Positions 41,200-51,900 are shown, counted from the first letter of the stretch. The stretch is DNA of 64,000 nucleotides from a bacterium (GCA_030432695.1 JAUILN010000003.1:372001-436000); one strand, 5' to 3'. The notes: generated from the letters alone by a model not told the origin. Program-made: numbers and translations.

Positions 41200-44100
41200 C
41201 CCGCGCCGACCCCCAGCGCCTCGAAGAACTCCTGGCCGAGTGCCTGCAGAGTTTCGACACCGGCGGGCGCCCGGCGCTGGAGGCACTGCTGCAGCGCCAT
41301 CCCGAGCAGCGCGCCGAACTCGACGCGCATCTGCGGCGGCTCCGGCAGTGCGGTCTGTTGGATCGCGACGCTCCGGAGCCGCGCCTCGGCGCGAGCGTCG
41401 GTGGCGGTGAGTTCGAACTGGGTGCGCTGCTCGGCGGGGGCGGCATGGGGGTGGTGTACCGCGCGCGGCAGCCGAGCCTCGACCGCGAGGTGGCGCTGAA
41501 GCGGATCCGCCCCGACCGGGTCCATCACGACAAGGCCCGCGAACGGTTCCGCCGCGAAGCCGCGGCGCTGGCGGGCCTGCACCATCCCGGCATCGTGCAG
41601 GTCCACGCCTTCGGCGAGGACGACGGCGCGCCGTGGTTCGCGATGGAACTGATCGAGGGGCGGAGCCTCGCGCAGATCCTCGCCGGCCTGGCCGGACGCA
41701 GCCCGCAGGGCCTCGGCGCCGCCGACCTTGGCGTGCTCCCCGACGCGGTCCCTGCGGACCTCGACTGGCCGCGCGCCATCGCCGAGCTCGCCGCGCGCGC
41801 CGCCGACGCGCTGCACGCCGCGCACCAGCAGGGCATCGTCCACCGCGACGTGAAGCCCTCGAACCTGATGCTGGCCGACGACGGCCGGCTCCTGCTGTTC
41901 GACTTCGGCCTGACCAGCCTCGCCGACACCGACGGCCGGCTGACCCTCGACGACGAGCCGGTCGGCTCGCCGGCGTACATGGCGCCCGAGCAGCTCCGCG
42001 GCGAGCACTGCGATGCACGCACCGACGTGTACGGCCTCGGTGTGACCCTGCACGAACTGCTGGCACTCGAGCTGCCGTTCGCGCCGGGGACCGCCGGCGA
42101 CCTGCCGCTGCGCGAACGGATCCTGCGCGGGGAGGCGACCCCGCTGCGCCATCAGAACCGTCGCGTGCCGGCCGACCTGGAGGTGGTCGTCGCCAAGGCC
42201 CGGGCCGTGGAACCTCGCCACCGCTACCGCAGTGCGGCGGCGCTGCGGGACGACCTGCGCCGCTTCCTCGCCGGCCAGCCGGTGCACGCGCGTTGGCCCG
42301 GGCCGCTGGAGCGCGGCTGGCGCAGCATGCGGCGGAATCCCGCACGCAGCGTCGCGGCGGTCGCGGTGCTGCTGCTGGTGGTCGGTGGGCCGTCGCTGCT
42401 CGCATGGCAGGAGGCGCGCGCGCGCCGGCAGGTCGCGGTCGAGCGCGACGCTGCCGAACGCCACCTCGACTTCGCGGTCCGGGCCATCGAGCGCTTCCTC
42501 GCCGAGTTCGGTGGCGACGAGCTGGTCTACGTCGCCGAACTCGATGCACGCGGCCGGGCCCTGCTCGACGAGGCGACCGCGACCTTGGAGGCGCTGCACG
42601 CCCAACGTCCGGACGACCGGCGGGTGCGGTTGGCGGCGGCGCGGGCCTGGCGTCGCTCCGCGTGGCAGGCGCGGCGTCGCGGCGAACTCGACGCGGCGTG
42701 GCAGCAGATCGCGCGGGCCCGCGAGCTGCTGGTGACCGTGCCCGAGACCGATGACGAAGCGGTGACGACCCGCGTGCACGTGCTGCGGATGGCGGCGCGG
42801 ATCGCGCGGGCCCGGGGGCGACTCGACGAGGCCGAGGCGCTGCTCGCGGACGCGCTCGCGGCCTTCGGCGAACGTGTCGACCCAGCGCTCGAGGCCCCGC
42901 TCGCCGCGGAGCTCCGGTTGCATCTCGCGATCGCCCGCAGCGACCTGGGTCGGCTCCGGAGCGAACGCGGCGCCGCGGCGCGGGCGGTGCCCATCCTGGA
43001 GGACGCGGTCGCGGTGCTGCGCGACGACCGGCTGCCGAGCGCCGACCGGACGGATCTGCTGGCACAGGCCCTGCGCCGGCTGGCCACCGCGCGGAGTCTC
43101 ACCGACGATCTGGCGGGCGAGCGGGCGGCCCGCGATGCGGCTCGTGAGGTCGTCGCGCAGGCGCTCGACGGCGGTGTCGCAGGACCGGAGCTGCGCGGTC
43201 TCGCCGCCGACCTGGAGTTGTCCGACGCGTGGTTGGCGTGGAATACCGACCGCGACCGGGAGGCTCGCGACGCGGCGCGTCATGCCGCCGAGGAGTTCGA
43301 GCGGCTCGCAACCGCCCATCCCGAAGTGCGGAGCTTCGCGATCCGGCTGGTCGACGCGTCGCTGTTGGGTGCGCAGACCGAGGGGTTGGCGACGGCGGCG
43401 GGGCGGCAGCAACTGCAGCGGGCCGGGGAGTGGCTCGCCCGGCTCGGGCCGCATCGCCGCGACGTGGTGCGCGAGTCGGTCCGCTACGCCGCGCTGCGTT
43501 GTGATCCGGTGAGCGGGCCGGCGAGCGCGGCGCAGCGGTCCGCGCTGGAGGCCGCGCTCGCCCGACTGGCGGCGGTCGCCGGCGAGCAGCCGACCCGCGA
43601 CGACCTGGCGATGCTGGCCCTGGGGCATCAGGTCCTCGCGGTGGTCCTGCTGGCCGACGATCCCACCGCCGCCGCGGAGGTCGCGCGCCTCGCCGTGGTG
43701 CACGCGGCGGCGCTCGAGTCGCTGGAGGGGTCGACTCGACCGGTGCTGCGCCGGCTCGGCTATGCCCACGCGGCGCGTGCCGATGCGTTGGCCGCGCTCG
43801 ACGCCACCGCCGAGCACGCCGCCGCAGCCGCCAGCCACTACGCGCTGTCGATCGCCCGCCGTGACGCGGCGCTCGCGCGCTGGCCCGACGACCGGGTGCT
43901 GCGCGACGCGCTCGCCGGCACCCTGTGCAATGCCGCCTACCACGCCCATCGTCAGGGGGAGACCGACCGCGCTGCCGCGCTGTCCGCCCGCGCGATCGAG
44001 GAGGCGCACGCCGCCGGGGCGTCCGCAGAACGCCAGCTCGCCGCGCACCGGCTCGGCGTCGAGCTGCTGCTGGTCGAGCAGCGCCTCGAGTCGATCCCCG

Positions 44101-44360
44101 ACGCCACCGCGGCACTCCTCGCGCTCGGCAGCATCGACGCCGCACTCACCGCCGCCGAACTCCTCGCCCAGGCAGCCTGGGTCGACGGGCGGGCTGCCGA
44201 TCGATTCGATGCCGCGGCGGTCGACGCCGCGCGCGTGGCGGTCGAGCGCGGCCTGGTCGAGCCGCAGCGGCTGATCGAGTCACCCCACCTGCGGCGGCTT
44301 CATCGGCGGGCGGACTTCATGGCGGTGGTGCGCGCGGCGCGGGATGCGGGTGGTCGGTGA
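41196..44360 (+). CDS. Transmembrane serine/threonine protein kinase with large sensor-like C terminus
   Basis: A 1054-residue protein starting at a TTG that overlaps the preceding stop; the frame upstream of it is out of frame with the secreted-protein gene, so this start fits coupling. Kinase domain about 73-350: glycine loop GGGGMGVVYRA at 80-90, ATP-binding Lys102 (VALKRI), catalytic HRDVKPSN at 216-223, DFG at 236-238, GSPAYMAPEQ at 258-266. A single transmembrane helix follows (about 383-404), then some 650 Ala/Arg/Leu-rich residues that look like TPR-type helical repeats outside the membrane. The layout is typical of planctomycete kinases. It probably signals with the coupled secreted protein and the divergent ECF sigma factor. 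Confidence 0.92.
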   Translation: MTRADPQRLEELLAECLQSFDTGGRPALEALLQRHPEQRAELDAHLRRLRQCGLLDRDAPEPRLGASVGGGEFELGALLGGGGMGVVYRARQPSLDREVALKRIRPDRVHHDKARERFRREAAALAGLHHPGIVQVHAFGEDDGAPWFAMELIEGRSLAQILAGLAGRSPQGLGAADLGVLPDAVPADLDWPRAIAELAARAADALHAAHQQGIVHRDVKPSNLMLADDGRLLLFDFGLTSLADTDGRLTLDDEPVGSPAYMAPEQLRGEHCDARTDVYGLGVTLHELLALELPFAPGTAGDLPLRERILRGEATPLRHQNRRVPADLEVVVAKARAVEPRHRYRSAAALRDDLRRFLAGQPVHARWPGPLERGWRSMRRNPARSVAAVAVLLLVVGGPSLLAWQEARARRQVAVERDAAERHLDFAVRAIERFLAEFGGDELVYVAELDARGRALLDEATATLEALHAQRPDDRRVRLAAARAWRRSAWQARRRGELDAAWQQIARARELLVTVPETDDEAVTTRVHVLRMAARIARARGRLDEAEALLADALAAFGERVDPALEAPLAAELRLHLAIARSDLGRLRSERGAAARAVPILEDAVAVLRDDRLPSADRTDLLAQALRRLATARSLTDDLAGERAARDAAREVVAQALDGGVAGPELRGLAADLELSDAWLAWNTDRDREARDAARHAAEEFERLATAHPEVRSFAIRLVDASLLGAQTEGLATAAGRQQLQRAGEWLARLGPHRRDVVRESVRYAALRCDPVSGPASAAQRSALEAALARLAAVAGEQPTRDDLAMLALGHQVLAVVLLADDPTAAAEVARLAVVHAAALESLEGSTRPVLRRLGYAHAARADALAALDATAEHAAAAASHYALSIARRDAALARWPDDRVLRDALAGTLCNAAYHAHRQGETDRAAALSARAIEEAHAAGASAERQLAAHRLGVELLLVEQRLESIPDATAALLALGSIDAALTAAELLAQAAWVDGRAADRFDAAAVDAARVAVERGLVEPQRLIESPHLRRLHRRADFMAVVRAARDAGGR

Positions 44361-44364
44361 GCGA

Positions 44365-45372
44365 TCACGACCCACCAGGTCGCGCCGCTCCCTTGTTGTT
44401 CAGGAAGTCGGCCGCCGCGGTTCCCGGCGGGCAGATCCGATCCAGCGCCGCGCAGAGATCCTCGGCCAGCTCCACGTCCACGCACCGCAGCGCGGTCTCC
44501 AGGTGCTGCATGGTCCGCGGACCCGCGAGCATCGAGGTGATGCCGGGCCGCGAGTGGACCCAGGCCATCGCCAGGACCGCGGGCTCGAGTCCCGCGTCGT
44601 CGGCCAGTGCGGCGATACGGCGTGCGCGGTCGAGCGCGTTCTCGGTCACGCGCTCGCCGTAGAGCCCCTGCACGCCGCCGAGCCGTTGCACCCGTGAGCC
44701 CTCGGGCGGCGCGTCGGCGGTCTGGTAGCGGCCCGCCAGCATGCCCATCGCCAGCGGCGACCAGGGCAGGACCGCGAGGTCGTGGCGCCGCGCGAACGGC
44801 AGCAGCTCGTTCTCGATGCGGCGGTCGAGGAGGTTGTAGGGCGGTTGCTCGGAGACGTAGCGGCACAGGTTGCGGCGCTCGCTCACCGCGAGGCCTTCCA
44901 TCAGGAACCACGCGGGGTGGGTCGACGCGCCGACGTAGACCACCTTGCCGGCGCGGACCAGGTCGTCGAGGGCCGCGAGCGTCTCGTCCTGCGGAGTCGC
45001 GAAGTCGGGGCGATGGACCTGCAGCAGATCGACGCGGTCGGTGCGCAGGCGTTTCAGCGATGCCTCGCAGGCCCGCACCAGATGCCGCCGCGAGTTGCCG
45101 CGGTCCTTCGGATCGTCGGAGGTGGGGAAGTGGGCCTTGGTGGCCAGGAACACCCGCTCGCGCTTGTGACCCTGCAGCGCCTCGCCGAGCAGGGTCTCCG
45201 ACGCGCCGCCGCCGTAGTAGTCGGCGGTGTCGAACAGGTCGATGCCGGCGTCGAGCGCGCGGTCGACGATCTGCAGCGACTCGGCGGGTGGCGTCGCGTC
45301 ACCGAGGTTCATGCAGCCCAGCGCGAGCGAGCTGACGGAGACTCCGGTGCGTCCGAAGGGGCGGCGTTGCAT
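44365..45372 (-). CDS. Aldo/keto reductase
   Basis: A 335-residue NADPH-dependent TIM-barrel oxidoreductase of the aldo/keto reductase superfamily. The catalytic tetrad is visible: Asp48 and Tyr53 in DTADYYGGGASE, Lys79 in LATKAHF and His120 in LQVHRPD. YVGASTHPAWFL, EQPPYNLLDRRIE and LPWSPLAMGMLAGRY are further landmarks of the subgroup that includes YghZ and potassium-channel beta-like proteins. The physiological substrate cannot be told. The gene is convergent with the kinase gene, separated by 4 nt. Confidence 0.92.
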   Translation of the reverse strand: MQRRPFGRTGVSVSSLALGCMNLGDATPPAESLQIVDRALDAGIDLFDTADYYGGGASETLLGEALQGHKRERVFLATKAHFPTSDDPKDRGNSRRHLVRACEASLKRLRTDRVDLLQVHRPDFATPQDETLAALDDLVRAGKVVYVGASTHPAWFLMEGLAVSERRNLCRYVSEQPPYNLLDRRIENELLPFARRHDLAVLPWSPLAMGMLAGRYQTADAPPEGSRVQRLGGVQGLYGERVTENALDRARRIAALADDAGLEPAVLAMAWVHSRPGITSMLAGPRTMQHLETALRCVDVELAEDLCAALDRICPPGTAAADFLNNKGAARPGGS

Positions 45373-45436
45373 GGCCCGCCCATCGTGGCCGCCGGCTGGC
45401 TGCAGGGCCAGCGCGGCGGCGAGGCGTGGGCCGTAC

Positions 45437-48040
45437 TCAGTGGATGAGCGGCACCGCGACCCGGCCGGTGAGCCGCGCGCGGTTCAGATCACCACGCGGC
45501 GCGACGATCGCCTGGCAGTGGAGCTCGGTGCCGAGCAGCGCGGGCTGTGCGGGGACCGGGATTCTGCGCCGGCCTTCGCCGAGGCCCGAGCCGAGAAACA
45601 ACGCGGTGTCGAGGAACAGGCTGCGTGGATCGAGGCGCAGCACGCCGAGTCCCGCGATCGGAACCGGCCGGCTCGCCGGCGCCGCGGCGAAGGCCGGGAA
45701 GGCCAGTCCGCCGGTGGCCACGCCGTCCTCGCGGGCGTCGACGAACAGTTCGAGGGTGCCGCCGAGCCTGGCAGGCAGTGGGGCTTCGAGCTGCTGACTG
45801 CGGTTGGTCAGCACGTGCGCTGCGGCAGCCGAGACCTGGCCGGCGAACTCGGTGCAGACCACGTCGAGGTCGCCGTCGCCCTCGAGGTCACAGGCCGCCA
45901 CCTCGTCGGCGGCCAGGACCGAGTCCGGCGGGAACAGGTCGGTCACCTCGCGGTAGCCGTTGCCGACCCGCCGCAGGCCGCGCAGTTGGAACTGCCCGGC
46001 CTCGACCACCAGGTCCAGGTCGCCGTCGGCGTCGAGGTCGCCGGGGTGGATCCGGAACGCCGGGTCGATGTTCGGGAAGTCTGGGCCGGTCACGTGCGTG
46101 AAGCGGGCGAAGTTCGGCACGCTGTCGTTGCGCAGGTAGCGGACGCCCAGCGGGCCGACCAGCACCAGGTCCGGCCAGCCGTCGCCGCTGAAGTCCTCGG
46201 CGATCGACTCGTAGGAGCTGAGCCACGCGGGAAGCTGCACGCTGAAGCGCTGGAAGCGGCCGTTGGCCTGCAGGTAGATCCGGTCGATCGTCGCCGGTCC
46301 GCCCACGAACGCCGAGGAGACGTGCAGGTCGAGGTCGCCGTCGCCGTCGATGTCGAAGACCTGGAGGTTGGTCGACAGCGCGGTGTCGCTCGGCAGCCAG
46401 CGCGCGGTCGCGTCGGTGAGGTTGCCGGTGCCGTCGTTCTCGTAGATGCGGTCCTGATCCTGGCTGGCGACCAGCAGGTCGAGGTCGCCGTCCTGGTCGA
46501 GGTCGGCGAGTTCGAGGTCGCGCACCAACGAACCGCCGTTGCCGGCCCCACGCGGTTGGTTCGGTGCGGATCCACCGAGTCCGTCGTTCCGCCATACCGC
46601 GATCACCAAGCGGCTCGCGACCACCACGTCGAGATCGCCGTCGCCGTCGATGTCGCCCGCGACGGCGTGTTCTCCGGAGAGGTTGGTGAGCTGCGTGCCG
46701 CGGTGGAATTGGCCGGTGCCGTCGTTCAGCAGGATCCAGCCGCGCAGCGAGACGGCGTCGTCGACGAGGTCGCCGTTCAGGTCGGCGAACAGTGCCGCGT
46801 CGTAGACCGCGCCGGCGCGGGCCTCGGGGGGAACGCCGTTCGGCGCGAGCAGGCCCGACGGCTGGCTGAACCAGGTGCGGATCGTGTCGAGTTCGCCGCG
46901 CTCCCACGACCAGGTGGCGAGGTCGAGAAGACCGTCTCCGTCGAAGTCGCCCTCCAGGTGACTGCCGATGCCGGTGGCGCTCGCGCGGGTGCCGGCCAGC
47001 GGGCCCTGGACCACCGCGAACCTGCCGTTCGCATCGAGTTCGAGCAGATGGATGCCGTCGTCGTTGGCCAACAGCAGTTCGGCGGTGCCGTCGGCGTCGA
47101 GGTCGGGCGCCGAGATCTCGTCGACCGCCGCGATCGGCTGGCCCCAGGTGCTGGTCATGTCGATGAAGCCGCGGCCGCCGGCGATGTCGTTGGCGAGGAA
47201 GCGCATCCGGTTGGTGCCGTACAGCGCGAGAGCCAGATCGGGATCCCCGTCGCCGTCGAAGTCCCCGGCGGCCACCTGCAGCCACGGTATGCCGGTGGTC
47301 AGCGCGCCGAACCAGTTGGCGCTCTCATTGCGGAGGGCGCCGGCAGGGCCTCCCGCAACCGCTGCCCAAGGTGCCGCGCCGCCGCAGATCAGCACGAGGT
47401 CCTCGAAACCGTCGCCATCGAAGTCGGCCGCGACGCTGCTGGAGTGGTTGCGACCTTCGACTCGTCGACCCAGGGAGTCACGGTTCAGTGGCAGGTCGGT
47501 CGCCTGCTGGAAGAAGCCGTTGGTGAGATCGAAGCGGCCGTCCTCGTGGAGCGAGAGCAGCACGAGATCGCGGTCTCCGTCGCCATCGTGGTCGAGCAGC
47601 ACCTGGTCCGCGCCGCGGAAGCGAATGACCTGTTCGGGAGGGAAGCGGCTCGCGGTCTCGTCGACCAGACCGGTCGATCGCGAGACGAAGATCCGCAGTC
47701 CGTTCGCGGTCATCAACACGATGTCCTCGGGCGCGCCGAGGGCCACCTCGCTGCCGGTGACCTCCCGGACTCCGGCCACCGGAGTGCCGGGGCGGGCGGT
47801 GAACCGGCCGCGCCCGTCGTTGAGGTGGACGATCCCGGATTCCCAGAGATCGTCGCGGCCGTCGCCATCGGCGTCGAACACCGCAGGCCGGACGTCGATG
47901 CCGGCCGGCAGGCCGCGGATCGCCGAGCGGAACGGATCGCGTTCACCGGCGGGCTGGAGGTCTTGGGCGGCGAGGGGGAATGCGCAGAGCAGCGCGAGCG
48001 ACACGGAGGCTCCGTTCGGGAGCGGGGAGGGGTCAGGCAT
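45437..48040 (-). CDS. Secreted FG-GAP/VCBS-repeat protein
   Basis: An 867-residue protein with a signal peptide (ASVSLALLCAFPLAAQ). It contains at least ten FG-GAP/VCBS repeats with DxDxDG calcium loops: AVFDADGDGRDDLWESG, LDHDGDGDRDLVLLS, ADFDGDGFEDLVLI, GDFDGDGDPDLALAL, PDLDADGTAELLLAN, GDIDGDGDLDVVVAS, ADLDQDGDLDLLVAS, FDIDGDGDLDLHVSS, GDLDADGDLDLVVEAG, CDLEGDGDLDVVCTE. The last about 120 residues (APLPARLGGTLELF, IAGLGVLRLDPRS, RIPVPAQPALLGTELHCQ) match the shared C-terminal module closely, above all that of the protein at 19377. Its whole architecture matches that protein, so the two are paralogues. ATG 48040 begins the signal peptide; the open frame reaches 48208. Confidence 0.83.
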   Translation of the reverse strand: MPDPSPLPNGASVSLALLCAFPLAAQDLQPAGERDPFRSAIRGLPAGIDVRPAVFDADGDGRDDLWESGIVHLNDGRGRFTARPGTPVAGVREVTGSEVALGAPEDIVLMTANGLRIFVSRSTGLVDETASRFPPEQVIRFRGADQVLLDHDGDGDRDLVLLSLHEDGRFDLTNGFFQQATDLPLNRDSLGRRVEGRNHSSSVAADFDGDGFEDLVLICGGAAPWAAVAGGPAGALRNESANWFGALTTGIPWLQVAAGDFDGDGDPDLALALYGTNRMRFLANDIAGGRGFIDMTSTWGQPIAAVDEISAPDLDADGTAELLLANDDGIHLLELDANGRFAVVQGPLAGTRASATGIGSHLEGDFDGDGLLDLATWSWERGELDTIRTWFSQPSGLLAPNGVPPEARAGAVYDAALFADLNGDLVDDAVSLRGWILLNDGTGQFHRGTQLTNLSGEHAVAGDIDGDGDLDVVVASRLVIAVWRNDGLGGSAPNQPRGAGNGGSLVRDLELADLDQDGDLDLLVASQDQDRIYENDGTGNLTDATARWLPSDTALSTNLQVFDIDGDGDLDLHVSSAFVGGPATIDRIYLQANGRFQRFSVQLPAWLSSYESIAEDFSGDGWPDLVLVGPLGVRYLRNDSVPNFARFTHVTGPDFPNIDPAFRIHPGDLDADGDLDLVVEAGQFQLRGLRRVGNGYREVTDLFPPDSVLAADEVAACDLEGDGDLDVVCTEFAGQVSAAAAHVLTNRSQQLEAPLPARLGGTLELFVDAREDGVATGGLAFPAFAAAPASRPVPIAGLGVLRLDPRSLFLDTALFLGSGLGEGRRRIPVPAQPALLGTELHCQAIVAPRGDLNRARLTGRVAVPLIH

Positions 48041-48271
48041 CTTGGCTTCAGGTCCTCGAAGACGGGGGCGCCGCACCTGAGCGATTGCCGTGCCGTGGCT
48101 TCTCGGACCACCTACGAGGCCGTTCCGGGGCGTCTCGCGCCATGCGCCGCGAGACAGCGCTGCGCCGATCGTTTCTATCAGCGCGACTACGTCACGGATC
48201 CATGACAAGCCGCCAGGGCGGTTCGCCTGTTCCGCTGGCCGGCCTCGCCTCGTCCGCGGTCAGCCCGGCCC

Positions 48272-48751
48272 TCACAGGGTGAACTCGTGCAGCGCCTTGC
48301 CGGTGCGCAGGGCCTCGACGACCTTCTCGCTCTCCGCTTCGTCGGTCTCTACCAACACCATCACCCCACCGTTGGCGATCTCGCGCTCGCGCAACACCGC
48401 CTCGTGTTCCGGGATGCCCTTGCCGACCAGGGCTCCGAGGAGACCGCCGGAGACCGCGCCGGCCCCGGCTCCGATGAGTCCGGCGAGGATCGGCCCGGTC
48501 GCGATCACCGCGATGGGGTTCAGCGCCAGCCCGACCGCGGCAAGGCCCCAGAGCGTGCCACCGACCGTGGCCCCGAGCTTCGCGGCTTCGCCCTCGGAGG
48601 CCGGCCCGCGTTCCATCAGGTCGCGAGCCTCGCCACTGTCGGCGAGCACCACGCTGATGCGATCGCGGTCGACGTTCGAGTGCTGGAGCTTCTGCACGAC
48701 GTCCCGGGCCTCCTGGGCGTTCGGGTACACGGCGACTTGCTGGATGGCCAT
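48272..48751 (-). CDS. Small protein with glycine-zipper membrane segment
   Basis: A 159-residue protein with three parts. The first about 50 residues (VAVYPNAQEARDVVQKLQHSNVDRDRISVVLAD) resemble the N-terminal domain of general-stress-17M/YflT-like proteins. A glycine-rich hydrophobic region follows (LGATVGGTLWGLAAVGLALNPI, IGAGAGAVSGGLLGALVGKGI), typical of glycine-zipper membrane proteins. The C-terminal ferredoxin-like stretch (GGVMVLVETDEAESEKVVEALRTGKA) resembles the second half of such proteins. It probably is an envelope stress protein; the role is unproven. ATG 48751 gives the expected start; the frame reaches 48814. It is divergent from the DUF4132 cluster. Confidence 0.7.
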   Translation of the reverse strand: MAIQQVAVYPNAQEARDVVQKLQHSNVDRDRISVVLADSGEARDLMERGPASEGEAAKLGATVGGTLWGLAAVGLALNPIAVIATGPILAGLIGAGAGAVSGGLLGALVGKGIPEHEAVLREREIANGGVMVLVETDEAESEKVVEALRTGKALHEFTL

Positions 48752-48938
48752 GCAGAGGCATCGGATGCAATGCGTCGGAGGCAACCCAGGGAATCCCGAT
48801 CCGTGGCATAACACCCCCGGTGCCGGGCGGTTGGCGGGATCGTGTCACCGTCCTGCCGCGGGTCCCGTCGCCTTGCTCCGCGTCCGCGCGGCTTCGATGA
48901 TCGTCAGATCCTCGACGGCCACCTCCTCCCGATCCCCG

Positions 48939-51900
48939 ATGCTCGATTGGTTCAGACGGCGCCGTGCGGCGCGTGCAGACGACGGTGATGCGATCGATCC
49001 CCGTTCTCCGCTCGGGAAGCTCCTGGTCGCCGAGGCGGCGCGGCTGAGTTCGACGGGACTCGACGGCCGGGTCGAGCGCTGGTTGCTCGCGGGTGACGAC
49101 GAGCAGGTGCTGAGGAAGATCGCGGCGAGTCCCGCGGCGGTCGACTGCCTGAAGGCTCGGTGCTCGTTCGGCGGTTTCCTCGCAACGGTGCCGGAGGAAT
49201 TCGTGCAGCTGTGGCGGACACGCCATGCGCTGCTGGAGATCGTCGTGACCGAGGGCGAGCCCGAGGTGCTGTGGCGACTCGGCCAGCTCTACGCCGCGGC
49301 CACGCCGAAGGGCGGGCTCGCCGCGTTCCATCGGGGCACCGAGCTGCCGGACTGGCTGAACGCTCTGCTGTGGGAAGGGACCAACGAGTTCCCCAATAGC
49401 TGGTCGAGCAACTCCACGACGGTGCTCGCCGCACCCGCGCTCGTCGCGGCCCTCGTTGCGGCGGGAGAACCCCCGGAGCTGGTCGTCGATCTGATCCTCG
49501 GAGCGGCGGGTGCGACCGCCTACGACGCGAGCCGTCGCGCCAGCACCTGGCGGATGGCTGCTATCCCCGAGGTCCTCGCGGAGCTGCGGGGACGCGTCGC
49601 CGAGTTTCTCGCGGCGGAGAGCGCGGAGGCGCTCGCCGGTGTGCTGACAGGCATCCGTCACGTCGGCGCCGATCCAGGGCCCTGGATCGACCGCATCGCG
49701 GAGCTGGCCTGTGATGCGCGGAAGACCGTGAGCAGTGCGGCGACAGCGTTGGTCGAGTCGAGCTGGCCGGCTGCCGAGCTGCGACTCCGTGCGATCGCGG
49801 TGGAGGCGGGCACTGCCGAGCGCGGCAACGCGATGGGTCTGTTGCTCCGGCTCGGGAACGAGGCGGTGCGGGACTTCGTGGCGGGCGCAGCCGCGGAGGA
49901 TCGATCGAAGAAGGTGCGTGACATGGTGGCTGCACAGCTCGCTGACCATGCTTCGGTCGCCGCCGAGGAGGTGACGGTGGAGTTCGAGGTGCCGCCACGG
50001 AGCGGGGAGCCGGAGCCGGGTCCGTTGGCCGCGGCGCAGCTCGAGGACCTGGAGGTGATCGGTCGCGCCTGGGAGGAGCAGCTCCGGAAGCTCGCGGCCA
50101 GCTCGCGCGGCGTTCGGTCCAGGCCGCGCGCGGAGTCGTTCGACGCGCGGCGTCGCGACGCGCTCGCCGCGTCGATCGGTGCGCGCGGCGCCTGGTCGGA
50201 GGTTCCGGAGCCGCTCCTTCCCGGCTTGTTGCCCATGCAGCGCCAGCCGCTCGACGCGGTGATCGAGGAGCGTTGCGCCCGGGGTGAGTGGTCGTTGGTG
50301 CAGATCCTCCGGCTGACGGAACATCTGCAGGGCGGCACGCGGAGTCAGTTGCAGGCCTTGGTGTGGCGTGCGCCGTCGTTGTTGACCGCGATCCGCGAGC
50401 GCCGTGGCGTCGGCTGGGACCTGCGCGACCTCCAAGACGCTTCCACGGCATGTGGTATCGACCCGGAGGTGTTCGCCCGCGCACTGCTCGCGGCGCCTCA
50501 CGAAGTGAACACCCTCCTCTCCTGGGGAAGCGCCGCCGTGTGGCCCTTCCTGCTGGAGCATGTCGAGATCTTCGCGGAACAACTGTCCGCCGCCCGGACG
50601 AGGGACCGCGACCGGCCGTGGCTCGACGACGAGCGCTTCGAGGCCTGCCTGCGCGCGGCGCGGAGCTTTCCGCGGCTGCCGCGCCGCCTGGCCGTCGAAC
50701 TCTGGCCGCACGCCCTGGGCACCGGCAAGCAGTGGCGCAGCCAGGTGCAGCAGCTCCTCGTCGACGAACCGGATCTCCGGGCCCGGCTCGAAGAAGCGCT
50801 GCGCGATGGCCAGCAAGCCGTGCGTGCCGTCGCCGCCGACTGGATCGCGGAGCTCCGCCACGAGGCGCTCGCCGACGTCGTCGAGGAGGTGCTGCAGAAG
50901 GAGAAGAGCGACGCCGCACGCGCCGCGATGTTGACCGCCCTCGAGCGCTGCGGCCGCGACGTCGAGCGCTACCTCGACCGCGACGGGCTGCCCGCCGAGG
51001 CCCGCAAGCTGCTGAAGAAGCTGGCGAAGGGCTGCGAGTGGCTCGGCACGGTCACTCCGCCGGAGGTGCACTGGGCCGACAGCGGAGTGGCGCTCGAGCC
51101 CGACGTGATCCGCGGCTGGCTGGTGAAGGCCGCCAAGCTCAAGAGTCCCGAGCCCGACCCGCTGCTGCGTCGGTACGTTTGGATGCTGCGGGAGTCCGAG
51201 CGGCACGCGCTCGGCGAGTTCCTGTTGGCGGCATGGATCGCCGAGGACACCGCCCTGCCGCGCGGGGTCAGCGACGAGCAACGCAGCGAGTGGCGCAACC
51301 AGGCGCAGTCCTGGGCGTCGTACTATCCGGGCAAGACGGTCGACGAGGTCGTCGCCGGCTGGGAGCGCGCCTTCCTGGAGAAGCCGCTGGGCTCGGCCAC
51401 CGCGTCGAAGGGTGTGCTCGCGGTGGTCGCGGCCTGCGGCGGGCCTGGTCTCGCCGGGCCCGCCGAGCGCTACATCCGCAAGTGGCACGGCCACCGCGTC
51501 CACCAGTCGAAGGCGCTCCTGGCCATGCTGGCCTGGGCCGACGACCAGGCGGCGACGCAGGCGGTGCTCGGCATCGCGGTGCGGTTCCGGACCGCGGGCA
51601 TCCGCAAGGAGGCCGAGCGACTCGCCGGCGAACTCGCCGAGCGCAAGGGTTGGACGATGGACGAGCTGGCCGACCGCACGCTGCCGACCGCCGGCTTCGA
51701 CGCGGCCGGTCGCCAGGAGCTGTGCTACCGCCGTCCGGCGCCCGAGGGCGAGGATCCCGAGGACGAGGCGTTCGTCTCCCGCCGCCTCGAGCTGCAGCTC
51801 CTCGACGACCTGTCGGTCCGCATCACCCGCGACGACGGCAAGGTGGTGAAGTCGCTGCCGGCCGCGCGCAGCGACGAGGCCGAGGCCAGCGTGAAGGACG

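Noticed and set aside
38794..43065. 1423-residue open frame on the minus strand, antisense to the secreted protein and kinase genes
   Set aside because: Arg/Pro/Ala-rich translation with no motifs. The opposite strand encodes a clear kinase, and long antisense frames are expected at this GC bias.
41127..44048. 973-residue minus-strand frame opposite the kinase
   Set aside because: Shadow of the kinase gene; His/Gln/Arg-rich with no recognisable domain.
45227..48205. 992-residue plus-strand frame opposite the FG-GAP gene
   Set aside because: Repetitive E-V-A-V-A-V translation is the mirror of DxDxDG repeats; no start signal or family.
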